A stretch of 64,000 nt of DNA from positions 6,775,608 to 6,839,607 of the forward strand of contig NC_064549.1 of assembly GCF_023856365.1 (NCBI RefSeq), given 5' to 3'. The notes under the pieces are model-generated. The model saw nothing but the letters and a program-made list of their open reading frames with translations. It ran no database searches and was not told the DNA's origin. Position numbers and translations under genes: made by a program. Positions 1 to 10,562 of the stretch are shown piece by piece; position 1 is the first letter of the stretch; the number at the start of each line of letters is the position of its first letter. The stretch comes from Brienomyrus brachyistius (Eukaryota > Chordata > Actinopteri > Osteoglossiformes > Mormyridae).

Positions 1-1464
1 TATTGGAAGCCATTGTACAATTTACTGCGAGTAATTACATAAAAAAACTAGAATTCCCAATAAAGGCGGCATGCAAGAAAAAGTTTGACAGTAATGTGGT
101 TGGGCTGCGGGCTACAACACGACCCTGTGATCCTGGATCCCTTCAGGTCTGTATCGTACAGAGAACTGCCAAGTTCGCTCCGACAAGAACAGACTCAAAA
201 AATTACCCCGGCATACCTAACAGGCTGCCCACAGCTCGCACAGAGGAGCCAGGGCCCCCAAAGGTAGCTCATACCGGCTATCTGATTGCAAATTCCATTC
301 CTTCCTCTAATGCTGCCTTTTCCCCAGACCCGAGTCACAAAAAGTCCACACAGAATAGTTAGATGTGAGACATTGTTTTATGTGACTGCAGGTGGTGTTC
401 AGCTCCTGTTTAGTCTCATATGAGTGGTCCCAGTGTGACTGGTACAATGGTCTCTCCTAAAACAGTATTTTATTTCATTATAAAGAGCGCTGACTCACTT
501 GTCCTAAATTTTTGGTCAGCTGGCTGTTCATAATGGATATTTATAGTCCTATTGTCGTATCCCCCGGAAATGAATGTATTACACCAGGTCTTTGATCAGG
601 TTATTATCCTGCTCAATGCGACTCTCCCACCTGGTCTGTTAGGGGGGTGCAGTAGGTAGCTGGGGCATCACTCTGTAACCAGAACTGCCACATGATAATG
701 GGGATTTTAACATCTGTAATTGGATTTTCTGGTATCTGTTATTATTTCTATTATTCTTATTCTTTGTAGTGTTTTGCGTGGTTGGTATAATCATTTTATG
801 CAGTCAAGTGGCCACTTCAGATATATTTGTCCTTTGCTTTGAGGTACACTTGATGTGTGATATTTCTGCCCAGCAGATAAATTGTTGTATTTAATTCTTG
901 CCTTTATGAAATTAATATCTCTAGTAGATCCTTTGACATTTCCTGGCCGAGATTAATACACGCTGGTATCATTTTTGTTCATCTCCTGAACAAAAAACAG
1001 TCACAAAACCAAAACTGGAGGTGCTCTTTACGGCCCCATGAAAATGCTCAGTATTTCATGATCATTTTTCTTGCATTGAGAATGAAGAAGAACATACTTT
1101 TAGCTGGAAGAAGCACGAAAGACGAGGTTGTTACTTCATGCTATTATTATTTGCTAAGACAGTAGCAGGGTAAGTTATTCTGAAAAGTCAGATAGGCTAT
1201 CAACAGCAAAAATTATGATTTTAAATATAAGCTTCAGAAGGTTGATTGAGATAACTTTTCTTTTAAGTTCTTTAGGTTTCTGAACTCTTGTTTTTCTTAG
1301 ATTGAACGTACTGTAATTTCTTATACTGCATTTTCCAAGAATGCAGTAAATGCTTTTTATTGATAAAATAGAATGATAGTTATTCCAGATTATTATTTTA
1401 AAATATCAACTATATAGTACAGGTGGTGTCGACCATATCTCTAAGCTTGTAAAGAATATCTAGG
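1..1464. other. No gene recognised
   Basis: AT-rich non-coding DNA. One frame of 119 codons at 3-362 has no domain, signal peptide or family resemblance and is bounded by the window edge; it could be chance or an edge exon, but I see no supporting splice site. Confidence 0.5.
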
Positions 1465-1575
1465 ACCTCGACCCGAAATGTATGTCATTCGTTGTTTTTG
1501 TGTCATAAAAGTCATCTATGCAAGACTTTTTAACTTTATATATACAGTGCTGTGCAAAAGTCTTCGGCAGTCAGT
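1465..1575. repeat. Dispersed repeat with Tc1-like terminus, copy 1
   Basis: AATATCTAGGACC, AAAAGTCATCT and TATACAGTGCTGTGCAAAAG occur here in order and again at 5819-5923 plus 6883-6905. The CAGTGCTGTGCAAAAGTCTT stretch is typical of Tc1-like transposon ends in fish, here preceded by TATA. The other terminus was not found. Confidence 0.5.
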
Positions 1576-2345
1576 AAGACGTGATACTAAAATACCGAGA
1601 AGACATTCATATTCTAAAATAATCTAACCAATTGAAAATTGATATTGATGTGAGGGACAAAAGTGCCAAGTATAGCCAGGCATTTCAAAGCAGCTGCATC
1701 TATGATCAGAGCAGTATCTGTGTATAAAGAAAACAATTTCCTTAATGCCTATTACACAGGTCAAGTCAAAAACTGCATCTATGGCCTAGCTCATTCAGCA
1801 ACAGTCCTTCATAAAGGTGATTTTAATTACTCAAAATATCACTTAGGTAACTGTTAATTTATTAAGTAAATTGGCATATAATTCAGAAGCCATGCATCCT
1901 TTCTAAAACCTAAATCTGAATCACACACACACCCTGTCTTATTACACACAATAGTCAATTAAAAAAAATCCCTTTATGTATAAAGGGTGACTTGGTGGTT
2001 CAGCAAACTTTCAAATAAATTAACTATATGATAAAGTGCTACAGTATGTGTAAACGGAGTTATCATAAATCATTGGCATTGGTTTCCTGACACAACCTTT
2101 TAAAAATATTTTAAGAGGTCTATAATAATCTATGAACACATTCTTAACAGATTATAATGCATGAAAAACATTATAAACATGGGTGTAAATATTTATACAA
2201 AGGCTAAACACATTGTAGCCACATTTCTTATGCATTATAGATGTTTTATGAAGCTCTCATCTATAATGAACTATAGATACATTCATAATGCAGTACAAAT
2301 CATCCTTATTTCTTATGATGACCATTATAATACATTATGAAGGTA

Positions 2346-3030
2346 CAGTGGAAACTGCTTATAGTGATCACTATAAGTGGATGTTCATTACAACTGATTA
2401 TTTTCTTCTCTATGTCTCAGGCAGAATACCACTTAACTCATGTGCATATTTATAACATGAATATAAGGCAATAGGATGAACAACGTAGCTATTTACTGAA
2501 TTTTATCGACGATTTCAAAATACACTACAGTTGTTTCAAACACTTCAAATGACAGTACTGTACAAATTAAATTACTGAACTGTGTATAATTCAAATACAC
2601 TATAATACAGTAGAGTACTGTGCATAATATTCAAGTCAATTGAATTCTATTTATACAGCACATTTTCACAACGTTACATTGTCTCAGAGCACTTATTGTT
2701 GTTTCGCTTTGATAAGTCTATATTCGTCATTGAGAGAAAATGACTTTCTTTATCCTGTCGTGCGTTCTGTGCCTCAGGTAGCTAACCAGAAACAGATGGG
2801 TTACCGCAAGGCAAAGTAGGGCAATCAAAGTAAAGTTTAAAAAAATAAATAAAAACAGTTTTATTTTTTACCCTTATGTTGTCATGTTTATAAAGACCCA
2901 AAATGAACACTGTAAGCAGACTACTTGATTGCTATATGCAAATTCTTTAAACAGTATTTGTACAGGAATGGTTCTGTACCAAGCTTTTTGATCCATATAA
3001 GCAGTTGATCACTATAGGCGGTTTCCACTG
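2346..3030. mobile_element. pogo/Tigger-like non-autonomous DNA transposon
   Basis: A 685-bp segment is bounded by inverted ends: CAGTGGAAACTGCTTATAG on the left, and on the right the complement of CAGTGGAAACCGCCTATAG. Both are followed by TGATCA, and each is flanked by TA (2344-2345 and 3031-3032). TIRs of this kind with TA duplication are typical of pogo/Tigger elements. There is no transposase frame inside; the interior is AT-rich. Confidence 0.65.
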
Positions 3031-3074
3031 TATTATGGGGTTGACAGGGTTGGGGGTTTATATTCTGCCTTCAC

Positions 3075-3129
3075 TTTGTGTGTGTGTGTGCGTGGGGGGG
3101 CTGCATGCTCTCACTGTATGTGTATGTGT

Positions 3130-3160
<31 letters not shown>

Positions 3161-3162
3161 GG
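3075..3162 (+). repeat. (TG)n/(G)n microsatellite
   Basis: TG repeats from 3079 and again 3117-3143, followed by 19 G (3144-3162). Open frames across it are artefacts of the repeat. Confidence 0.9.
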
Positions 3163-4579
3163 TTACATGCTGTCCTATGCTGGTTTGGTCCTCTCCCGTT
3201 CCCACCTGCAGGTCTTCCTGTTACCCACTGTAATCCTATATCATCTACATCATACTATAAGGCTAATTGGAATCTTGAAATCAGCCACCGCCTGTGTGAT
3301 GGACTGTCATCCTGCTTAGGCTGTACCCCCCTGCCTGCTACACTACGCCACCTTGATAAGGCTCGAGGGCCTTCTGGGACCCTGGCCAGGATGAGCAGGT
3401 GGAAGGTGCGTAGTCGCTACATGTAAAAATAGATTCTCTGCTAAGTCTTCTTATGACTGTAAGTCATTTGAAATGCTTATTCTTAGTCTTACACATCCTG
3501 ATGGGAAAGCTGGTTCTTTGCATACTGGGTTCAGATATTGGTTTCCAATTTGACCTTCCGATTAAATATTTTGATAATTATAGTACATTTTAATACTCAC
3601 ATGGAAAGTTAAACTGATTTGGACTACTTAACACTTTTGTATGAATTATCCACTTGACTTTATTCAAATCCTAACCCCAGACAGTCACTTTTACATACCA
3701 AACCAGTCCCTTATAAAACACATGAGGAAACTGACCATTTGCTTTACAATTTACAGATAGTCCATCAAACGTAATAATCAGATTGTTCTTCTGTGAACAA
3801 TAGGGGAGGTAAGCAGATATAGCCACACAGAGTCTTTTCATATGTTTATTTGGTGTTTTCCGGGAGAATGAATTGCAATCCCACTGTAATAAGTGGTGAG
3901 ATGTGTCTCAGTTCTGTGCAAGTCCTGATCTTTATGTAACGGGACACTGGAATATTCCACTGCACTTTAAAATCTGGATGGTAGGTTAAGCTACAATGTA
4001 GAAGCTACTATTAACTTTAAAAGAACGTAAATGCTCTTCTCAGGTTAAAAAAAATGCTTCAGTGTTCGGAAGAGATAAAAAACAATTTTATAAAACGTGC
4101 TGTTAAATCTGGTGATAACCAAATGTTCCACAGTAAGAACCTTATACCAATGCACAGTGGTAGCCTCATGAATTTAAGAAATATGAGGGCCTGAATGATT
4201 TCCTATTATTAAAGGAATCATGAATTGTGCAAGAGGTCGACCCAGCCACATGTAACATGAATCTGAAGAGAAGCTGGGTCATGCAGCAAGATGACCTGAA
4301 ACACAAAGCCAGGTCTAGCTCAGAATAGCTGAATAAAATGGAAACTGCCAAGTCAAAGTCAGTCCAGAGCTAAACTCCATCGAGATTCTTTGGAAAACCA
4401 GCCGGGCTACGATTAATGATGCAAGCCATGCAATTATGCATTTTCTATCCAAGACACAAGGAAAGGTTCGGAATTAATCTGCTTATATATAATATGATGG
4501 GCTCCAGAATGGAAATTATTGTCTGCCAGCTGGTCTGGGTTCATATGGTAGACGTAACTAACATGACAATCACACATTT
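3163..4579. other. No gene recognised
   Basis: Sequence between the TG/G repeat and the minus-strand LINE. A compositional change at 3180-3420 (GC-richer, CCACCTGCAGGTC) has no recognised identity; short frames look random. Confidence 0.5.
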
Positions 4580-5750
4580 AATACACAAGCTTCAATAAAA
4601 AGAGACAGAATGCAATAAATACGATGCACTCAACATTATAGAATGTATAACAATAAACAGCATTATGATGCATAAAATGTAGAACCAATTTGGGATATAT
4701 GACAGTGAGGGGGAGGATTTATATAGGCTGATGGCTTTTGGCAGGACGGATTCCCAGAAACGCTTCTCGCTGCTGCAGGACAGTGTGCGTATCTTTGAGA
4801 GGATTAGTGTCTTATGTTTATAATTATGGTGAGTTTTGTCCTCATCCTCCTTTTTCCCCAGCCACCTCCAGCCTTATTACCGATTCAGCCTTCTTATGAG
4901 CTTATTTAGATGGGCGAGGGGCTTCCCCAGACTAGTTACTGGATTGCACTAAGTGGTTGAATATGCCTAACAACCTAATGCAGACATTCCTAACAACTCG
5001 CAAAACAATGCAAGAAAGTCCCTTATCGACCTCCTGTACGCTGTCTAATCTCGCCTGTTGATGCAGTTGACAATGGAGGAACCATCCAAAAACCTCTGCA
5101 GGTGACAGATCCCAAAGATGCATTTGAAATCTGAGATAAAGAGAGTGAACAGGAAGCGGAATGCAGAATACAAGACAGTTCCTTTTGGGGATCCTGTGCT
5201 GCTGACAGCCATCCCTGACGCACAGCTCCGTAGGCGCATGAACTGGAGTCTGCCAGCCAGATAGTTAGTGATCCAGGAAATCAAAGGGGTGCTGATGCTC
5301 ATCTTCCTGAGCTTATCTTCCAGTACGTAAGGCTGAATGGTGTCGAAGGCAGCCGAGAAATCAAAGAACATGATTTTCACAGTGCCTTCAGTCCCTTCCA
5401 GGTGGGAGTAAGTCTTCTGGAGCATGTAGATGATGGCATCATCTACCCCCATGCGGAGGGGTCCAGATGGTCACTCACCACACATGGTCACACATAATGT
5501 GTGAAATGAAAGCTACTGGACTGTAATTCAGCGTCACTTGGGACTACCTTTAACAGAGGGACCACACAGGATGTCTTCCACAACAAGGGAATTGTGTGTA
5601 TAGTTGAGAAGATGTGAAGATGTATCGGAGGATTACACACAGCTAATTGGCCAGTACTTCCCATCATGGGGCTTATGCAGTCAGGTCCAGGAGTGTGGCC
5701 TCTATGAATGTACATGCTTACTGTATTATTTACATACAGTATGCCAGAGT
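4580..5750 (-). mobile_element. LINE fragment with reverse transcriptase remnants (L2/Rex-like)
   Basis: The minus strand encodes degraded but recognisable fish LINE reverse transcriptase. It has HTPGPDCISP and IPLLWKTSCVVPLLK at 5.55-5.70 kb, and GVDDAIIYMLQ, MFFDFSAAFDTIQP and PKGTVL at 5.05-5.45 kb. Towards 4.75 kb comes a C-terminal SKIRTLSCSSEKRF-type tail. Frames are broken by shifts and the element is 5'-truncated, so it is dead. The family (L2/CR1/Rex) is not resolved. Confidence 0.75.
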
Positions 5751-5818
5751 TACACTTAGTGATGGTTATAAGAGGAGATGTGCAAGCAGAGGAAGTTGAC
5801 CATTGTTTCACCTTATGA

Positions 5819-5923
5819 AAAATATCTAGGACCTAGACATAAAAATGTATGCATTAAGTTGTTCCTAGCTGATCTCTATGTCGTAAAAGTCATCTTGCAG
5901 TTTTTAATGTTATATACAGTACT
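5819..5923. repeat. Dispersed repeat with Tc1-like terminus, copy 2 (left of LINE insertion)
   Basis: Homologous to 1465-1550, sharing AATATCTAGGACC and GTAAAAGTCATCT. It stops at TATATACAGTACT, where the plus-strand LINE is inserted. The rest of the terminus, GTGCAAAAGTCTTAGTCAG, resumes at 6883. Confidence 0.55.
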
Positions 5924-6870
5924 ACTCATTTCCGGTGAGGGTTGGACTGCCCTTTGTCACCAATTCTGTTCATAACTTTCATGGACAGAATTTCTAGGCG
6001 CAGTCAGGGCTTTGGGGGTGTCCGGTTTGGTGAGCTCAGGATTAGGTCTCTGCTTTTTGCAGATGATGTGGTTCTGTTGGCCTCATCAGACCGTGACCTT
6101 CGGCTCTCACTGGAGCAGTTCGCAGCCGATTGTGAAGCAGCTGGGATGAAAATCAGTACCTCCAAATCCGATCACCATGGTCCTCAGCTGGAAAAGGGTG
6201 GAGTGCTCTCTCCGGGTCAGGGAGGGGATCCTTCCCCAAGTGGAGGAGTTTAAGTATCTCGGGGTCTTGTTCACGAGTGAGGGAAGGATGGAACGGGAGA
6301 TTGACAGGCGGATCGGTGTCAGCAGTGATGCGGGCACTGTATCGGTTTGTCATGGTGAAGAAGGAGCTGAGCCAAAAGGCAAAGCTCTCGATTTACCAGT
6401 CGATCTACGTTCCTCCCCTCACCTATGGTCATGAGCTATAAGAAGTGACCAAAAGAATGCGTTTGCTAGTACAATTGGCTGAAATGAGTTTCCTCCACAG
6501 GGTGGCTGGGCTCTCCCTTAGAGATAGGGTGGGGAGCTCGGTCATTCGGGAGAGACTCAGAATAGATTCGCTGCTTCTCCACATTGAGAGGAGAAAGATG
6601 AGGTGGTTCGGGCATCGACTTAGGATGCCTCCTGGATGCCTCCCTGGTGAGGTGTTCCGGGCATGTCCCACTGGGAGGAGGCCCCGGGGAAGACCCAGGA
6701 CATGCTGGAGGGACTATGTCTCTCGGCTGGCCTAGGAACGGCTCAGGATCCCCCCAGAGGAGCTGGATGAAGTGGCCGGGGAGAGGGAAGTCTGGGCCTC
6801 CCTGCTGAGACTGCTGCCCCCGTGACCCGACCTCGGATGAGCGGAAGATAATGGATGGATGGATGGATGG
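5924..6870 (+). mobile_element. 5'-truncated LINE with reverse transcriptase C-terminal half and GGAT tail
   Basis: Three overlapping frames give PLSPILFITFMDRISRRSQG, the catalytic LLFADDVVLLASS (FADD near 6056-6067), EEFKYLGVLFTSEGRMEREI, and a downstream MRWFGHRLRMPPGCLPGEVF, GRRPRGRPRTCWRDYVSRLA region. Frameshifts separate them, so the copy is inactive. It ends in ATGG/GGAT repeats (6851-6870). An imperfect target duplication, TATATACAGTACT (5911-5923) and ATATATAGTACT (6871-6882), flanks it. Confidence 0.8.
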
Positions 6871-6882
6871 ATATATAGTACT

Positions 6883-7495
6883 GTGCAAAAGTCTTAGTCA
6901 GTCAATGAAGGTGTCTAAAGCTATGCATCTGAGTAGTATGTGCACATTAACTCACAAAAAAAGCACAACATTATAATATATATGGAAATGAACAGTAACA
7001 ATAAAAAATAGCAAGAATTTCTTCTGTTCTCTGAAAAGTCACTGCTATTTAGATGGCTGCCTTGAAAAACACTGTTTCAGTCCCCAAACTTTTCCTTTGC
7101 ATATGCTAATCTTCACCACTTTGTTGCCCACTTACACAACATACACTGTCAGAAAAAACTATCAATTTGTACCACAGAGGATACAATTACTTGTGACTAG
7201 TTTGCTGCCGAGTCCTGTACTCGTTTTGTCAAACTGGTTTTATCTCACTGCTCTGTTCCTTTACCTACCATATACTTAATCAGGCACCTACACCTTTAGA
7301 TCTTACACAGCTGCCTGGACCACACCCTGCCCACTGTCCAGTGCTTTTCTCGGGCCTTTCAGTGCCCATCTCTACTTCACATCACAGACTGATGTGCTGT
7401 TCCTCCTTTTCCATGACAGACGCATGCAAACCACATCTTGCAAACCATAATTAATCAGAAAATTATTTCAGTTGACTAAACCATTTACAAATGTT
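6883..7495. other. Interrupted Tc1-like terminus, then unassigned sequence
   Basis: GTGCAAAAGTCTTAGTCAGTC continues the element broken by the LINE. The following 550 bases show no gene signal and no second terminus that I can recognise. Confidence 0.4.
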
Positions 7496-7497
7496 TT

Positions 7498-7733
7498 AGC
7501 ACGTGGCTCAGTGGGCTAATCCTCTGTGCCTGTGATCAGATGGTGACCAGTTCAAGCTGAGCCTCAGCATATGTGTGGGTCCTTGAGTAAGACCCTTAAC
7601 CCCCAGCTCCATGGGTGCTGCTATGGGTGGTTGCCCTTTGCGGTCAGCTTGCTCTCACCTACAGCGACTTAAGGTGGGGGAGGCAACAAGAGTATTTCCC
7701 CATGGGGATCAATAAAGTATCTATTATTATTTA
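7498..7733 (+). mobile_element. tRNA-derived SINE
   Basis: A tRNA-like head carries an A-box-like TGGCTCAGTGGG (7504-7515) and a B-box-like AGTTCAAGCTG (7549-7559). A body with CTTGAGTAAGACCCTTAACCCC follows, then a tail GGGATCAATAAAGTATCTAT common to many fish SINE/LINE 3' ends. It is not a functional tRNA because the stems are not maintained. Confidence 0.65.
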
Positions 7734-10045
7734 TTTTTCCTTTGTCTGCCTTCTTCAATTAAGGTTCACATTGTCAAAGCCGTCCCTTTTGTTATTTTCT
7801 CTGCTTTGAATCATTTGAAAAGAACCCTCGAAGGAAAGAATACAGTTCATTCAATTCTGTTTTACGTCACGCAAAGGTGTTACTGGAAAGCTCCTTCAAA
7901 ATATCTACAGCATATAAGCAAAAATTTGCTAAATGCACTGACTGAGATCATCAAAGCATTCACTGAAAGGGGTTCCATCCATATTGGCATTAAAACTGAA
8001 TTTTGTTTCCAAGCAAGTAATGTCTCAATTTACATTCTTAGCTGAATACATGGTTGCAGTTAAATAACAGTAAGAATAATATACCGTTTTAAAAAGTGTT
8101 AGAGGAATACACAACAATCTTTTAGAAATTATTCCCCCAGAGTTGACTGAATCTGGTATTAAAGCCGATTTCCTTGTCCATTTAAAGACAAGTATATTGA
8201 ACGTGCGTTGTATTAATTCCCAAACTACTGCATTGAATAAGTGACTATTATTCCAACAGTGGTTTGCATGAAAGAGGACCTTGCCATATATGCAGAAGTT
8301 TAGGGATTACAGTAGAGGTCTAGTCCATGAGTCTCACCCACAGAGCACGTGTGCTTTCGTCTATCCTAACCCTAAATCTTTTCCTTTATCCCTACGGTTA
8401 CTACTGCGATAAAACCATGTACTCATTTTAAGCCACATTTCCAGTATTGCCTGCATGAAACAGTTCTGATATCTCGGTTAAATAAAGTAAACTTTGGGTA
8501 AGCTTCACAATACACCCGGTTGCTTAGTAAGGTAAATACATACACTTTATAAGGTTAATAAAACATTCATAATAAAATAATATTTACATATTAGGAAGCA
8601 AGAACACCAAGAGAGATCAAACGTATAAAATGACAAACTAACAGAAATATAAAAGACAAGCAGCTGGGTAATTGGTATCAGAGATGGATTGATGGATTAA
8701 TTATTTACTAAATAAGCTGTTGTGGGATATAATGGAGCCCCTATACTTGTATACATCTTAAATGTGAGCTTTGATTTTGACTGAGAGTTTTATTATAAGG
8801 TTTGCACCATATCGATTAATAACAGGAGTTCATCTAGGGGTCACCGAGTCACTGCTTTCTGGCACATGTGAATGATGTCACACATACCAGAAAAAGGTGT
8901 GTTCTTGCATTGTTAATGGGGGATAACTGGGGGCGGAGTGGTGACTTAACGCTGCTCTGGATGCTAAATCGGGGGCGGCGTATCTTTGATGCAAGCCCAT
9001 CCTTACCACACATCGGCATGACGCTGCATGTAGCTAAAACAGATGGTCTGTGTTTTTCATGGGGATGCTTACGTGCAGGCCAAAAAAACCCCTCTTGAGG
9101 AAAATGTCGCGTTCAAATAAAATGCAGGAGATTTGCTGTACCGCGGCCCTACTGCCTCGCTCCATTTCCCCTGAAATGACATATATGGCACTTGAAGACT
9201 GTGCTAACGGAGAAATTAAAGTAAATGGCTTTTGGTCAAGTAAATAAAAGAAATGAAAATGGCTGCCGTTCTGTCACAAAAAAAAAAAAACAGAGGATTG
9301 GGCCTGTGGAGAATTTGTGGTGCTTTCTGTGAAGCTAGCCGGGGGTGCTGGAGATGGAGCGGTGCAGATAACGCCTGAAAGAGATACAGTCTGGCAACAT
9401 GGCTGAGCACACTTAAGGCGGCGGCTCTGTTCTGTAGATGGGCACCTGTGATTCCACTGTCGGGAGGCTTGACAGTTGAGGGGGAATTACTGGATGGCAG
9501 GAAACTGGTAAGTGTGTTCAAGTATCCTAAGAGCATCTGCCAAGGTGCGAGGGGTGATTGAGAGGCTGAGAAATTTGACAGACCTGGCATGACACTCAAA
9601 GAGGGAGGCTGGGAGATTTCGAATTGTATCGTTGTGTCTGTGTTGATATGGAACAACTTGTCTGATAGTTAATGGAGAATTTATTCCTGAGAAGCTAGAG
9701 AAACTATCTGTGCCAGCATGTGTCTGACAACTTAGGTCAAGTGTAGTGTGATCAGTGATATGGCCACACGAATATCTTTGCTTACCTGTTACCAAATATT
9801 TAATTTCACTACCCAAACCAGACTGCGGCCATTTTCCACCTTTGTTATCTGTCTCAATAGTGTAGCATCTGCAGATAGGTGGGTGTATCCATGAGTGCGT
9901 GTGCAAGTCACAAAGAAACTGACTGGTTCAGAACTGTGGGCACTTTAAACATTTATTTGTTCTAGTTTACTCTCTTTCTTTTTGCATGTCTTTGCAATTA
10001 GAGTGATTTTTTTTTTGTTTGTTTGTTTCTTTGAAATCTGCTCTC
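7734..10045. other. Low-repeat intergenic DNA
   Basis: No gene or clear transposon. The part from 8850 to 9900 is less AT-rich and contains scattered CpG and short open frames on both strands, none resembling known proteins. Confidence 0.45.
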
Positions 10046-10340
10046 AAGGGGTTTGCATGGTGGTGAGCTAATTAGCTCTGCTGCTTCACACCTCTGAGAC
10101 CTGGGTTTCAATCCACACTGTGGCTCCATGCGTGTGGGGTTTGCATGGTCTCCCCGTGCAGTCATGGGCTTCCCCCACAGTCCAGAAACATGCTGAGGTT
10201 AACTGGAGTTACCAAAGTGTGGGAATGAGAAAACCACAGCTCTGTGATGAGTTGGCACCCATCCTGGGTTATTCCCTGCCTTGCACCCATAGGCTTCAAA
10301 CCTCCATGACTCTGAAAAGGACAGAGAATAGATGGACGTC
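10046..10340 (+). mobile_element. tRNA-derived SINE (GGAT-tail family), plus copy
   Basis: The head reads GCATGGTGGTGAGCTAATTA with a B-box-like GGGTTTCAATCC. The body has GTTTGCATGGTCTCCCCGTG, CCACAGTCCAGAAACATGCT and ATCCTGGGTTATTCCCTGCC, and the end is ATAGATGGACG. The same blocks recur at 10389, 20361, 25099 and 31580. Confidence 0.65.
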
Positions 10341-10388
10341 CACTTTAAATGCTGCAGTTCAGCAATGTGGGCTCCTTAAATTCTTTGT

Positions 10389-10562
10389 CATTAAGCATGT
10401 TTTTGGATTGTGGGGGGAAACCGGAGTACCCGGAGGAAACCCCACGACGACATGGGGAGAACATGCAAACTCCACACACACGTGACCCAGGCGGAGACTC
10501 GAACCCGGGTACCAGAGGTGTGAGGCAACAGTGCTAACCACTGCACCACCATGCTGCCCCTT
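10389..10562 (-). mobile_element. SINE (GGAT-tail family) 5' part, minus copy
   Basis: Reads as the reverse of the family head: on the minus strand GGCAGCATGGTGGTGCAGTG, GGTTCGAGTCTCC and TTTGCATGTTCTCCCC are seen. It lies 50 bases from a plus copy of the same family, so the pair forms a head-out inverted arrangement. Confidence 0.65.

Noticed and set aside
3..362. 119-codon open frame at the left edge
   Set aside because: No motif, no splice sites and no family resemblance; probably chance.
7498..7570. Possible tRNA gene
   Set aside because: A- and B-box-like sequences belong to a SINE head; the cloverleaf stems do not hold and a SINE body and tail follow.
9216..9906. Overlapping minus-strand frames of 146 and 139 codons
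   Set aside because: Low-complexity segments and no recognised domain or splice structure.
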